Positions 45,016 to 53,789 of a DNA stretch of 64,000 nt are shown here, one piece after another. The notes beneath the pieces are model-generated. The model did not search any database, was not told the origin of the DNA, and saw nothing but the letters and a program-made list of their open reading frames with translations. Numbering within the stretch: the first letter of the stretch is position 1; each line of letters opens with the position of its first letter. The position numbers and the translations under genes were made by a program. This DNA comes from an uncultured Prevotellaceae bacterium (GTDB lineage Bacteria; Bacteroidota; Bacteroidia; Bacteroidales; Bacteroidaceae). The stretch lies in the NCBI GenBank assembly GCA_947176895.1, contig CAMWSK010000004.1:1-64000 (forward strand), in the 5' to 3' direction.

Positions 45016-45019
45016 GGTT

Positions 45020-46081
45020 CTATTGTTCCAGTTTCTTCAGGCCGCCGTTCATCTGATGGAAATAGGCCTTTGTGGTGGTTTTCTTGTCGAAGAGAATGTT
45101 GCCCAGCACCTCGGTGTAGCCGAACTGGCCCATGGGCACGTCCGTTTCGGCGTAGGTCTGCCCCAGGTCGCTGATGGTGATGTGTTGGCGTGCGGGAACG
45201 TTGTACCAGATGCCCTGCTGCATTTTCTGTTTCTTCTTGTCGCTGTCCTCGTCCTTGGTGTGGTCGGGCAGCGCGTCCATGTTTTTCAGACTCAGGTAGA
45301 CGGGAACGCCCATCACGTCATCTGCCTCCACGGGTCCCTCAATGGTGGAGAAGCGGAACAGCACCTGCCGTTGGTCGGTCTGTGTGGGCAGCACGTCGAA
45401 GGTGAAGTAATGGGTACCGGTCTCCGTGTATCCGGTGAACAGCTGTTCCAGTGCCGTGACCTGCTCGTCCAGCTGGTCGAGCATCAGCTGCAGCTGTTGT
45501 CCGTCCTTGGGCGTGTTGTCGGCCTGGCCGGACACTAGGTCCTTGCGGCTTTCCCTCAGGTCATAGATTTCCTGTGCGCACAGCTCGGCCTGTTTGGCGG
45601 TGCTGCCTGCGGCCAGAATCTCCTGGCTCATGTAGCGCGAGGCACCGGTCTTCTTCTCGGCGGGCACGTCCTTGGGAGCGTCGGAGGGCAGGGTCTCCTG
45701 TTGCTCGGCGTTGACGCTCAGCAGCACGCCGTCGCGGCTGAGGCTCACCAGCGGGGCCACGGTGCGCCCCTTCAGCTTCACGCTGTAGGCCTTGGTCTTG
45801 TCGGCCACGCCGTAGGGTTCCACGCTGATGCCTTTCAGGGTCCAGCGGGTCTTCTCCTCGGTGGGCACATCGTTGAGCCGCAGGTAGCGGAAAGCGTACT
45901 TGTTCAGACGGCCGGGGCGGGTCACACTCTTTTCGGCCTTCACGGTGATGCGCAGGGCGGTCTGCGGCAGGAAATAGGTCACCCCCTCCACGGTGACTCC
46001 CGGTTGGTAGGTGCTTATCTGGGTTTGCGCCCGGCCTTCGGCGGCCAGCAGCAGAACCAAAGCGGCAATGGTCTTTTTCAT
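45020..46081 (-). CDS. DUF4831-family exported protein
   Basis: 353 residues with a Sec signal (IAALVLLLAAEGRAQ). The body (VEGVTYFLPQTALRITVKAE, GVADKTKAYSVKLKGRTVAP) is the DUF4831 domain, a Bacteroidales-specific family of unknown function. ATG 46081 gives the signal peptide; an earlier in-frame ATG at 46123 overlaps the promoter. Confidence 0.82.
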   Translation of the reverse strand: MKKTIAALVLLLAAEGRAQTQISTYQPGVTVEGVTYFLPQTALRITVKAEKSVTRPGRLNKYAFRYLRLNDVPTEEKTRWTLKGISVEPYGVADKTKAYSVKLKGRTVAPLVSLSRDGVLLSVNAEQQETLPSDAPKDVPAEKKTGASRYMSQEILAAGSTAKQAELCAQEIYDLRESRKDLVSGQADNTPKDGQQLQLMLDQLDEQVTALEQLFTGYTETGTHYFTFDVLPTQTDQRQVLFRFSTIEGPVEADDVMGVPVYLSLKNMDALPDHTKDEDSDKKKQKMQQGIWYNVPARQHITISDLGQTYAETDVPMGQFGYTEVLGNILFDKKTTTKAYFHQMNGGLKKLEQ

Positions 46082-46120
46082 TTTCTTGTTTTTGGGTTGA
46101 ATCCTTGTGAGTTGCAGACA

Positions 46121-46128
46121 CAAAGGTA
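46121..46128 (-). promoter_or_regulatory. Promoter of the DUF4831-spoU operon
   Basis: TACCTTTG on the minus strand. Confidence 0.55.
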
Positions 46129-46171
46129 AGAAAAACTAATTACTCATGCCTCATAACTGATAAGTTTTCCT

Positions 46172-46180
46172 TACCTTTGC
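46172..46180 (+). promoter_or_regulatory. Promoter of hpt
   Basis: TACCTTTGC, 31 bp before the hpt ATG. Confidence 0.6.
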
Positions 46181-46210
46181 ATCGTTTATTATACCGTATA
46201 ATATAGGTAC

Positions 46211-46765
46211 ATGGATATAGTAACCGTCAAAGACAAACGTTTTCGCCTGAGCATTCCCGCTCAGGAACTTCAACAGGCCATCCGTCGGGTGGCCGAAAAT
46301 ATTACCGAGGATTATGCCGGGCAGCAGCCCCTTTTTTTGGCCGTGTTGAACGGCTCGTTCATGTTTGCCGCCGACCTTCTGCGCCGGGTGGAACTTCCTT
46401 GCGAGATAGCCTTCGTGAAGCTCTCCAGCTATGCCGGCACCGACACCACGGGAGCCGTGCGCGAGCTTATCGGCCTGAACACAGACATCGAGGGGCGCCC
46501 CGTGATTGTGGTGGAGGATATTGTGGACACGGGCCTCACCATGCAGCACCTGTTGGGCCTGCTGCAAGCCCGGAACCCCAAAAGCGTCGACGTATGCACC
46601 CTGCTCTTCAAGCCCGAGAAACTGAAGGTGGACCTGGACATACGCTATGCCGCCCTGCGCATTCCCAACGACTTCATCGTGGGCTATGGGCTGGACTATG
46701 ACGGCTTCGGGCGCAACCTGCCCCAGATCTACACCATCATCGACGAGACCGCAGACAACCAATAA
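46211..46765 (+). CDS. hpt: Hypoxanthine phosphoribosyltransferase
   Basis: 184 residues. Salvages hypoxanthine (and guanine) to IMP/GMP with PRPP. The PRPP loop VIVVEDIVDTGLTMQH is diagnostic; LNGSFMFAADLLRRV and the C-terminal DFIVGYGLDYDGFGRNLP confirm the family. It lies 28 bp upstream of adk. Confidence 0.95.
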   Translation: MDIVTVKDKRFRLSIPAQELQQAIRRVAENITEDYAGQQPLFLAVLNGSFMFAADLLRRVELPCEIAFVKLSSYAGTDTTGAVRELIGLNTDIEGRPVIVVEDIVDTGLTMQHLLGLLQARNPKSVDVCTLLFKPEKLKVDLDIRYAALRIPNDFIVGYGLDYDGFGRNLPQIYTIIDETADNQ

Positions 46766-46793
46766 CCTAAAAACCGATTATAAACACAAGACA

Positions 46794-47375
46794 ATGAAAA
46801 ACATCATCATCTTCGGTGCTCCCGGCAGCGGAAAAGGCACCTATAGCGACATGATTGTTGAGAAATTCGGCATGGGCCACATCAGCACAGGCGACGTGCT
46901 GCGTGCCGAGATCAAGAACGGCACCGAGCTGGGCAAGATTGCCAAGGGCTACATCGACGAGGGTCAACTGATTCCCGACAGCCTGATGGTGGACATCCTG
47001 GCTTCCACCTACGACCGCCAGCCCAAGGGCTGCGGCGTCATCTTCGACGGTTTCCCCCGCACCATCGCCCAGGCCGAGGCTCTCAAGACCATGCTTGCCG
47101 AGCGTGGCGATGACATGGGCTTGATGATTGAACTCGTCGTGGAGGAGGACGTGTTGATGGCACGTCTGCTGAACCGCGCCATCGAGCAGGGCCGCGCCGA
47201 CGACAACAAGGAGACCATCCAGAAGCGTTTCGACGTCTATCGCACCCAGACCGCTCCCCTTTCGGAGTGGTTTGCCAAGGAGGGCATCCGCCACACCTTC
47301 GCATGGAGCGAACTGAAGACCAAGGAGGGTATGATCGAGGCCATCTTCCAAACCGTGGAGCAGGCCAACAAGTAA
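46794..47375 (+). CDS. adk: Adenylate kinase
   Basis: 193 residues. P-loop FGAPGSGKGT (residues 7-16), ISTGDVLRAEI, FDGFPRTIAQAEAL and NRAIEQGRADDNKETIQKR. The short LID (no zinc-finger insertion) is typical of Bacteroidetes. Its stop is only 12 bp from the stop of the convergent radical SAM gene, and its terminator lies inside that gene. Confidence 0.95.
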   Translation: MKNIIIFGAPGSGKGTYSDMIVEKFGMGHISTGDVLRAEIKNGTELGKIAKGYIDEGQLIPDSLMVDILASTYDRQPKGCGVIFDGFPRTIAQAEALKTMLAERGDDMGLMIELVVEEDVLMARLLNRAIEQGRADDNKETIQKRFDVYRTQTAPLSEWFAKEGIRHTFAWSELKTKEGMIEAIFQTVEQANK

Positions 47376-47387
47376 CCTCTTTTTTTA

Positions 47388-48740
47388 TTAGAAAACGGGG
47401 CGGTGCGGTTCATTTACGGCACCGCCTTTCTTTTTTGCATAAAACAAAGAAAGAATGGCTCCATAGTGTCGATATCCTGTTCTTGTCAATTGGAGCCTGT
47501 CGTCCTTGATTGTCAGGAGCCCCTCGGTTTCAAGAGCCGATATGATATTTCCGAAATCGAAATCAAAACAGTCTCCATATAAGCGTCTTGCAGTTTTCAG
47601 GGAGAACCCTCCGGAATAGCCTGAGATGGCAACATATTTTGCAAAAACTTCCTCGGGAGGCAATGCGTAGTGACAGGAAGACTCATTGGTCCGAAGCTCT
47701 GAAATGTGCTTCATGTCAACTTCACCCTTTCCTGTGTTATAGGATAATCCGGCATGGGACATGCTTTGTGCTGAAATGCCGAACCCTTTATATTGCCAAC
47801 CATCAAACATCCTGTGCCGAAGATACGACGAAAGCCCTTTGTCCAAAGGATCCATACTGAAGGTGTTTTGGCCGAATACGCCATGATACCCCATTCCTGT
47901 CAGTTCGTCAAACAGGAAACAATACTCGTCATAACTAAGCCTGTTGTTAATCTTATAGGCTGTTTTTAATTGATTCGTCCGAAGTTCATACACCGTGACC
48001 TGTTCGGGTCGCAGAATATCTATCGTCCGAATATCTTGCCTTATTGATTCCATGGACTGCCCGGGCAAACCATACATCAAATCGAGATTTATTTTCTTAA
48101 TGCCGGCATTACGGGCAAAGTCAATGGTTCTGTGCATCGTCTCAATCTTTTCCGTCTGTCGGTTCAATGGGGAAAGGACTGATTTGCTTGACGATTGCAC
48201 GCCCAGCGAGATGCGATGAATGCCGGCATCGGCGATGATTCTTGCTTTTTGAGGCGTCAGAGTCTCAAATGTACTTTCTATACTCGGTTCAAAGTCCGGG
48301 GACAGGTTGGTCCTCCCGATTGTTTCTCGGTAAATGTTTATGAGATTCTCAAACGGTTGTGTGTCCGGTGAGGTAGGAGTCCCGCCTCCGATATCAAATC
48401 CATATAACAGCAGGTCGGGTTTTTGGTTCATGAATTCCGCTATATCATTGCGCAACGTCTTTAGATATGCTGATTGCAATTCCTGAGATGGCAATAGTGT
48501 TCTGGAATACTCACAGAAAGAACATAGGCGTTTGCAAAATGGAATATGGATATAGAAAGCAATAGGCATTGCGGTATTAAATGGCAAAGGCCCATTGGTG
48601 TTGAACCTGCTCCAGTCAGAGGGCGAAAGGGGATAGGAAGTGTTGTAAAGCGGATTGTCGGTTCTGTCCTTGAGAATCCTCATTATGTCAGATGATGATG
48701 TCGTCATTGTGAAAACCTTGTTTAAAGTGTTGTCCGTCAT
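47388..48740 (-). CDS. HemN/HemW-like radical SAM protein
   Basis: 450 residues. The radical SAM cluster is CKRLCSFC (C-x3-C-x2-C) after AFYIHIPF, followed by FDIGGGTPTSP, IHRISLGVQSSSKSVLSPLN and INLDLMYGLPGQS, all typical of HemN/HemW proteins (coproporphyrinogen oxidase or heme chaperone lineage). Context speaks against heme work: it is the last gene of a lower-GC island with another radical SAM gene and an A1S_2505-like gene. Its final residues (about KKKGGAVNEPHRPVF) are encoded by the adk terminator hairpin, so the natural C-terminus was probably lost or replaced at insertion. Starts at 48707 or 48683 are also possible; the first ATG overlaps the upstream gene by 53 bp. Confidence 0.8.
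   Translation of the reverse strand: MTDNTLNKVFTMTTSSSDIMRILKDRTDNPLYNTSYPLSPSDWSRFNTNGPLPFNTAMPIAFYIHIPFCKRLCSFCEYSRTLLPSQELQSAYLKTLRNDIAEFMNQKPDLLLYGFDIGGGTPTSPDTQPFENLINIYRETIGRTNLSPDFEPSIESTFETLTPQKARIIADAGIHRISLGVQSSSKSVLSPLNRQTEKIETMHRTIDFARNAGIKKINLDLMYGLPGQSMESIRQDIRTIDILRPEQVTVYELRTNQLKTAYKINNRLSYDEYCFLFDELTGMGYHGVFGQNTFSMDPLDKGLSSYLRHRMFDGWQYKGFGISAQSMSHAGLSYNTGKGEVDMKHISELRTNESSCHYALPPEEVFAKYVAISGYSGGFSLKTARRLYGDCFDFDFGNIISALETEGLLTIKDDRLQLTRTGYRHYGAILSLFYAKKKGGAVNEPHRPVF
47399..47436 (+). terminator. adk terminator inside the radical SAM gene
   Basis: GGCGGTGC (47399-47406) pairs with GCACCGCC (47419-47426), followed by TTTCTTTTTT. It faces adk and lies within the 3' end of the opposing gene, marking the island boundary. 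Confidence 0.8.
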
Positions 48741-49566
48741 ACAATAAGGATGATTCGCAATAAAGAGGATTATTATAGTTTCTCATGTAAACCTCAAGAA
48801 TTTTTCCGTCGTGATTGTAAAGATAGTTACTGCATTTGCAATCATTCCCACGCCTTTTGGATTCCGTAAAATACATGTTGGGGATAGACGGGAAATCTAT
48901 GTCGGAATAATCAACGAAATGGGACTCGCAATATTTGTTCACTTTCATCAATGCCACAAATCCAAGGCGCGTCAACCCAAGGGACAAAGCATATTTCATC
49001 ATTTCCTCCACTTCGGGCGCCGAATCAATATACCCCCTTATCAGATTACAACTTGCGTTTACTTTTGAGAGGTCAATTCCTTTGAAGTCGAAGGCCGACT
49101 TGGGAATCGGTGTCCCATACAGACAGGAGAGCCTGTCCGGATTATAATGATGTAGCGACATGGAAATGGAGTCCCAGCGAGGGCTCCGCATCAGTTCCTG
49201 GGAAGAGAGCAATAGCCCGTTCGTATTCAGGTGCAGATGGATTGAGGGATACCCTTGTGCCTGTTTCAATATGTCGTTTACAATTTTACTTACAACCGAC
49301 GGCTCTCCTCCGGTTATGTTGATTCTGTGGACTGTAATATCTTGTTTGATAAGTTCATCAACAACTCGCCATAATTTGTCATGGTCAAAATGATCCACCT
49401 TATCCCGGTGCCCGGCATTGGAGCAAAACAGGCATCCTGCGTTACAGGCATTGGTGACTTTTACAAAGATGTTGACTGCCTTAGGGATAGGTTGAGCCGG
49501 AATATGGCCTCGGGCACAGCCATACTCCTTGATTTCAATTTCCTTGTCAAAAAAACGAACATTCAT
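48688..49566 (-). CDS. Radical SAM protein, function unknown
   Basis: 292 residues. Radical SAM motif CNAGCLFC (C-x3-C-x2-C) after NIFVKVTNA, then INITGGEPSVV, as in MoaA/PqqE-like proteins. Near the C-terminus CKCSNYLYNHDGKILEVY and a later Cys could hold an auxiliary cluster, as in twitch/SPASM proteins. It starts 3 bp after the stop of the A1S_2505-like gene, so they are one transcript. No precursor peptide gene was seen nearby, so a peptide-modifying role is not supported. The substrate is unknown. Confidence 0.8.
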   Translation of the reverse strand: MNVRFFDKEIEIKEYGCARGHIPAQPIPKAVNIFVKVTNACNAGCLFCSNAGHRDKVDHFDHDKLWRVVDELIKQDITVHRINITGGEPSVVSKIVNDILKQAQGYPSIHLHLNTNGLLLSSQELMRSPRWDSISMSLHHYNPDRLSCLYGTPIPKSAFDFKGIDLSKVNASCNLIRGYIDSAPEVEEMMKYALSLGLTRLGFVALMKVNKYCESHFVDYSDIDFPSIPNMYFTESKRRGNDCKCSNYLYNHDGKILEVYMRNYNNPLYCESSLLYDGQHFKQGFHNDDIII

Positions 49567-49569
49567 CCA

Positions 49570-51006
49570 TCAACAGCCCGAATCGCGCTTTTTGAGTTCC
49601 TCGATAAACCTGCGCTTCTCTCCAATGGTCTTGAAGTCGACTTTCTCACCAATAATACTAATCCAATCCTTATATATTGGAAGGGACAAATCGTTGATTG
49701 GCACATAATAATCTTCTATTCTGCAATATTTTTCATCATCCTTCACCAGTTTCAGCACTATCTTGTTTTCAAGATAGTTGGGGATTGCATAGTGTCCTTT
49801 GCCTCCGCCGCATGAGCGAATGAACTTACGTGGTTCTGTTTCCAAATAAACGGGTCCCGAGCCGACTCTCTTGGGGAAATATACTTCCGGATGGCATGGA
49901 CCGTCTTGCTCATAATCGTGTCGGATAACAGCATCAAGTCCATACTTTCTCAGTCCACGCTCATGCTTGTTGAACATATATTCGTTTAGCAAATCAGAAT
50001 CAAGGACACCCTCGGGCGCAATCTTGTGCCAGTTGTCCTGCAAGAATTGTGAGAAATAGCCCATGGGGCGATTATTACCGGCAAGCCGGGGACTCATCGG
50101 ATAGTATTCGTCATTGGGACCGCAATGGGAGAAGCGCGTTAACCCTGATTTACTGATGTCATCAAGCACCTGTTCAGGGCCGGTGTATTGACGGAATTCG
50201 TTGAGTGTTGCCACCACATTACATATTTTCTCTTTGCAATGCATGATATAGGCTTCGTTGAACTCGTCTCTGAAATTGTCGAAGTTGAAAACTCTGTCCC
50301 GAAGCAATTTCACGTTCAATTTCCCGTCGGCAAACACTTCCGGTTCCCTGACTACGCACTGGAAAGTCCTGACAGCGATAAATGCTATGTCGTCACCCGT
50401 TTCTACAAATCGGTGGAAGTAATGGAGAAGTGCAGACAAGGCTTCTTCTGCGGACTTAAACGGGGTTTGCTTGTTGAGAGAGATGACTACATCGGCGAAT
50501 GTGCGTGACACACCGTAAGCATGGGTTATGGTGTCGTGGTGTATCATTTCCTGCCGGTCAAGCAGCTCTGCAAATTCTTTGGGCAACCGGATGTTTTCTA
50601 ATCCGATAGCATCTTTGAACAGCGGTGCGATTTCAGTAATTTGGAAGCCTGCTATTCCACATCCGATTTTCGTGACGTAGAATGTCAGGGTCTGCTCCTT
50701 TTTGGCGAACTTGATAAACCGGTCCACATAAGGTTTGATGGTATGCACTCCGCCTTGCATCGTCGGAATGGCATACGATTGCCCCTGGAGCCCTTCACCT
50801 TGTCCCATAACAGCACCGAAGCGGTTTACCGCAGTCCTTGCGGCACCGCTGAGATGGCTGCCGGCGAGATTGCTTCCGAATACAAATATGTCTCGCGGGC
50901 CTAATGCTGAAATGGTATCCGGGGTATATTGAAGATCAAGAGGTTCGTTCAGACACGCTCCCGAATCTGACCTTCGTCCAAACGTGAATATATCAAAGAA
51001 TCCCAT
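49570..51006 (-). CDS. A1S_2505-like (phage-type non-structural) domain protein
   Basis: 478 residues. Residues about 30-140 (DIFVFGSNLAGSHLSGAA, GAVMGQGEGLQGQSYAIPT, FYVTKIGCGIAGF) match a family known from phages and plasmids as A1S_2505-like, with a Rossmann-like nucleotide-binding look. The remaining 330 residues are unfamiliar; the segment YPMSPRLAGNNRPMGYF and a C-terminal Lys-rich helix stand out. ATG 51006 is chosen because a -7 element lies just upstream; the frame extends further but into a repeat element. First gene of the three-gene island. Confidence 0.7.
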   Translation of the reverse strand: MGFFDIFTFGRRSDSGACLNEPLDLQYTPDTISALGPRDIFVFGSNLAGSHLSGAARTAVNRFGAVMGQGEGLQGQSYAIPTMQGGVHTIKPYVDRFIKFAKKEQTLTFYVTKIGCGIAGFQITEIAPLFKDAIGLENIRLPKEFAELLDRQEMIHHDTITHAYGVSRTFADVVISLNKQTPFKSAEEALSALLHYFHRFVETGDDIAFIAVRTFQCVVREPEVFADGKLNVKLLRDRVFNFDNFRDEFNEAYIMHCKEKICNVVATLNEFRQYTGPEQVLDDISKSGLTRFSHCGPNDEYYPMSPRLAGNNRPMGYFSQFLQDNWHKIAPEGVLDSDLLNEYMFNKHERGLRKYGLDAVIRHDYEQDGPCHPEVYFPKRVGSGPVYLETEPRKFIRSCGGGKGHYAIPNYLENKIVLKLVKDDEKYCRIEDYYVPINDLSLPIYKDWISIIGEKVDFKTIGEKRRFIEELKKRDSGC

Positions 51007-51048
51007 AATTGCAGGTTGGTTACATGGGTTAATAACATGTGAGATGCC

Positions 51049-51056
51049 CAAAGTTA
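51049..51056 (-). promoter_or_regulatory. Promoter of the three-gene island
   Basis: TAACTTTG on the minus strand, 43 bp before ATG 51006. Confidence 0.55.
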
Positions 51057-51153
51057 CTGCTTTTATTCGATACGTTGAAGAAAATTTTCCAAATGGTTGA
51101 AAAAAACTTCTTAATGTAGGCAGACATGCGGCTGTCTCAACCAATGCCATCGC

Positions 51154-51235
51154 ATGTTCATGTTTTTCCCGAAACATGAACACGTTTTTCAAAAACATGA
51201 GGATGTTCTTCCCGAAACATCCTCATGTTTTTTTC
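51154..51235. repeat. Dispersed palindromic repeat, copy 4
   Basis: Four units in sequence: ATGTTCATGTTTTTCCCG, AAACATGAACACGTTTTTC, AAAAACATGAGGATGTTC, AAACATCCTCATGTTTTT. Units 1/2 and 3/4 are mutual inverted pairs. Lies between the island promoter and obgE. Confidence 0.85.
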
Positions 51236-51298
51236 CGCCCGTTGCGATGCCCCGGAAAATACCCTGCGGCGGATGGCCCCGGAAATCTTTTTTTTACC

Positions 51299-51307
51299 TA
51301 TCTTTGC
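51299..51307 (+). promoter_or_regulatory. Promoter of obgE
   Basis: TATCTTTGC, 41 bp before the obgE ATG. With the island in place obgE no longer depends on the hpt-adk promoter. Confidence 0.6.
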
Positions 51308-51347
51308 AAGCTAATCAACAGGTTACACCATCAAAGACTATCGGGAA

Positions 51348-52523
51348 ATGGCAGAATCGAATTTCGTAGACTATGTGAAGATATGTTGCCGCTCGGGTAA
51401 GGGCGGCCGCGGAAGCATGCACATGCACCGCGCCAAATATATGCCCAACGGCGGGCCCGACGGCGGCGACGGCGGTCGCGGCGGCCACATCATCCTGCGT
51501 GGCAACCATAACTATTGGACACTGCTCCACCTGCGCTTCCAGCGCCACGTGTTCGCCGGCCATGGCGGAAACGGCGGCAAGAGCAAGAGCACGGGCGCAC
51601 AGGGCGAGGACAAATACATCGATGTGCCCTGCGGCACCGTGGTGTATGATGCCGAGACCGGCGAGTACATCTGCGACGTGCGCGACGACGGGCAGCAGGT
51701 GGTGCTCTTGAAGGGCGGTCGCGGAGGCCTGGGCAACTGGAACTTCCGCACGGCCACCAACCAGGCGCCCCGCTTCGCCCAGCCCGGCGAACCCATGCAG
51801 GAGCGCACCGTAATCATGGAGCTGAAGCTGCTGGCCGACGTGGGCCTGGTGGGCTTTCCCAATGCGGGCAAGAGCACGCTGCTGAGCGCCGTCAGCTCCG
51901 CCCGCCCCAAGATTGCCGGCTATCCCTTCACCACCATGGAACCCTCGCTGGGCATCGTGGCCTATCGCGACAACCAGAGTTTCGTGATGGCCGACATTCC
52001 CGGCATCATCGAGGGGGCCAGCGAGGGCAAGGGCCTGGGGCTGCGCTTCCTGCGCCATATCGAGCGCAACTCCCTGTTGCTGTTCATGGTGCCCGGCGAC
52101 ACGGACGATATTAAAAAGGAATATGAAATCCTGCTGAACGAGCTGACGCAGTTCAACCCGCAGCTGCTCGACAAACAGCGTGTGCTGGCCGTGACGAAGT
52201 GCGACCTGCTGGACGACGAACTGCAGGAGATGCTGAAGGCCGACCTGCCCACCGACCTGCCCGTGGTGTTCATCTCGGCGGTGGCGGGCACGGGACTGGA
52301 CGAGCTGAAGGACCTGCTTTGGCAGGCGATGAACAGCGAGAGCAACAAACTGAAGGCCATCACCCATGAGGAGAGCATCGTGCACGGCAACAAGGACCTG
52401 AGCTATCTGCAGCGGGAGCTGGAGGACGAGGGCGAGGACGAGGAAATCGTGTGGGTGGATGCCGAGGACATCGACGAGGATGGCCTCGAGGATTTGGAAG
52501 AAGTGGAGTATGAAGACCTATAA
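51348..52523 (+). CDS. obgE: GTPase Obg
   Basis: 391 residues. Glycine-rich Obg fold ([33 protein letters not shown]), then the G domain with G1 [12 protein letters not shown]3 DIPGIIEG and G4 TKCD. The acidic tail ([20 protein letters not shown]) is usual in Bacteroidetes. Obg acts in 50S ribosome maturation. Its stop overlaps the start of pgeF by 14 bp. Confidence 0.95.
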   Translation: MAESNFVDYVKICCRSGKGGRGSMHMHRAKYMPNGGPDGGDGGRGGHIILRGNHNYWTLLHLRFQRHVFAGHGGNGGKSKSTGAQGEDKYIDVPCGTVVYDAETGEYICDVRDDGQQVVLLKGGRGGLGNWNFRTATNQAPRFAQPGEPMQERTVIMELKLLADVGLVGFPNAGKSTLLSAVSSARPKIAGYPFTTMEPSLGIVAYRDNQSFVMADIPGIIEGASEGKGLGLRFLRHIERNSLLLFMVPGDTDDIKKEYEILLNELTQFNPQLLDKQRVLAVTKCDLLDDELQEMLKADLPTDLPVVFISAVAGTGLDELKDLLWQAMNSESNKLKAITHEESIVHGNKDLSYLQRELEDEGEDEEIVWVDAEDIDEDGLEDLEEVEYEDL

Positions 52524-53130
52524 AACCCCTTCGTGGGTATGCGCTTTCACCACCGGACAAGAGCCTTTCCCCTTCGATGAATCCGAACTGGCCATGCCCC
52601 GACAGGTGCACAGCGCCCATGTGGAGTGGGCGAGCGGGCCGGGACGCGCTCCCGAGACCGATGCCGTGGTGACGGATGTGCCGGGGCTGCCGCTGGTAAT
52701 CAAGACGGCCGACTGCATTCCCGTGCTCCTTTGGGACGCGGAGCAACGCCGGGTGGCCGCCGTTCATGCCGGGTGGCGGGGTACGGTGGCCGACATCACG
52801 GGTGCGACCCTCGACCTGATGCAGTCGCGTGGCGGGCACATCGGTGCCGTCATCGGTCCGGGCATATCGCAGCCCGTCTTCGAGGTGGGCGACGAGGTGT
52901 TCGACGCTTTCTCCTCGGCGGGCTTCCCCATGGACCGCATCGCCCTCCGGCAAGGGAAGTGGCACCTCGACCTGTTCGAGGCCAACCGTTGGCTGCTGGA
53001 ACGCCGCGGAGTGACGAACATACAGGTGGATGGCACCTGCACCTTCCGTTCGCCCGATTTCTACAGTGCCCGCCGCGACACCATCAACACGGGCCGGAAC
53101 CTCAACTGCATCCTGATAAAGGAGGGGTAG
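52510..53130 (+). CDS. pgeF: Multicopper-oxidase-like purine nucleoside phosphorylase / YfiH family
   Basis: 206 residues. YfiH/PgeF signature motifs: [25 protein letters not shown], and [19 protein letters not shown]. The family has been described as a peptidoglycan editing factor and as a purine nucleoside phosphorylase/adenosine deaminase. ATG 52510 is chosen because the product then starts right at the conserved N-terminus ([10 protein letters not shown]); it overlaps obgE. Confidence 0.88.
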   Translation: MKTYKTPSWVCAFTTGQEPFPFDESELAMPRQVHSAHVEWASGPGRAPETDAVVTDVPGLPLVIKTADCIPVLLWDAEQRRVAAVHAGWRGTVADITGATLDLMQSRGGHIGAVIGPGISQPVFEVGDEVFDAFSSAGFPMDRIALRQGKWHLDLFEANRWLLERRGVTNIQVDGTCTFRSPDFYSARRDTINTGRNLNCILIKEG

Positions 53131-53173
53131 GGGGGACGGAACAGCTTCCCCGCATTTTCCCAAGGTTATTCAT

Positions 53174-53230
53174 AAATCAAGGCAAGCCCCTCAAGAGTTA
53201 CAAAAACTTTTGAGGGGCTGCCTTGATTTT
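53174..53230. terminator. Bidirectional terminator after pgeF
   Basis: AAATCAAGGCA-AGCCCCTCAA pairs with TTGAGGGGCT-GCCTTGATTT around a short loop; serves the convergent pgeF and 53253 genes. Confidence 0.8.
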
Positions 53231-53252
53231 ATAGGTAATTTAGCGCATCGGA

Positions 53253-53759
53253 TTATTCGATATTATATTCGTTGGCAACGAACACATTGTTCAAAATGGT
53301 GCTGCTCTCGATGACGGCGTGGTCGCCCTTGATGGCAAGGCAGGCCAGCAGGGGAGGGCAAAAAAGGCCGACACCCAGGCCGACACCCAGGCCAACGGCC
53401 TTTCCTGTTCTCTTCTTGCCTTCAACGTTCAAGGCTCCGCCGGAAAGAAGGATTGTTTGTCCATCAACGGATGTGGTGGTCAGCGGCTTGACGGTTAACG
53501 AGCCGGGACGGCCCACGCCGCGGCGTTTCGTCCTTTCCACTTGAAGCTGCACCGGAGTGCCCGCCTTAATCAATACCTTGCCATCGGCTTTCACGTCGTA
53601 GCCCACCAGGCCAGCGGCTTCGGCTGCTTCATTCTTGCTGCTGAGAGACTCTGTGAGTTTGACTTGCAAGGATGTTCCACGGGTCAGCGGTGTGCCTGCC
53701 CAAGCTCCGCAGGACATGCTGCCGAGGAACAAAACAACAGTTAATAGTTTTTTGAACAT
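53253..53759 (-). CDS. Small exported protein of unknown function
   Basis: 168 residues with a Sec signal (LTVVLFLGSMSCGAWA). Then LTRGTSLQVKLTESLSSKNE, VLIKAGTPVQLQVERTKRRG and GRPGSLTVKPLTTTSVDGQT, a pattern seen in several Bacteroidales exported proteins without a known function, and a glycine-rich hydrophobic stretch (VGLGVGLGVGLF) that could sit in a membrane. It has its own promoter and a leader of about 230 bases with strong RNA structure. Confidence 0.7.
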   Translation of the reverse strand: MFKKLLTVVLFLGSMSCGAWAGTPLTRGTSLQVKLTESLSSKNEAAEAAGLVGYDVKADGKVLIKAGTPVQLQVERTKRRGVGRPGSLTVKPLTTTSVDGQTILLSGGALNVEGKKRTGKAVGLGVGLGVGLFCPPLLACLAIKGDHAVIESSTILNNVFVANEYNIE

Positions 53760-53789
53760 AATGATTATGTTTGTGTACCTGCGGCCCCT

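Noticed and set aside
47388-48740. Calling the HemN-like gene hemN or hemW
   Set aside because: The radical SAM signature is shared but the context is a mobile-looking island, and the C-terminus is replaced by terminator read-through.
18700-51235. Short peptides rich in Met, Phe, His and Asn encoded by the palindromic repeats
   Set aside because: The reading frames arise from ATGTTC/AACATG units on either strand and have no signal, ribosome site or conserved extent.
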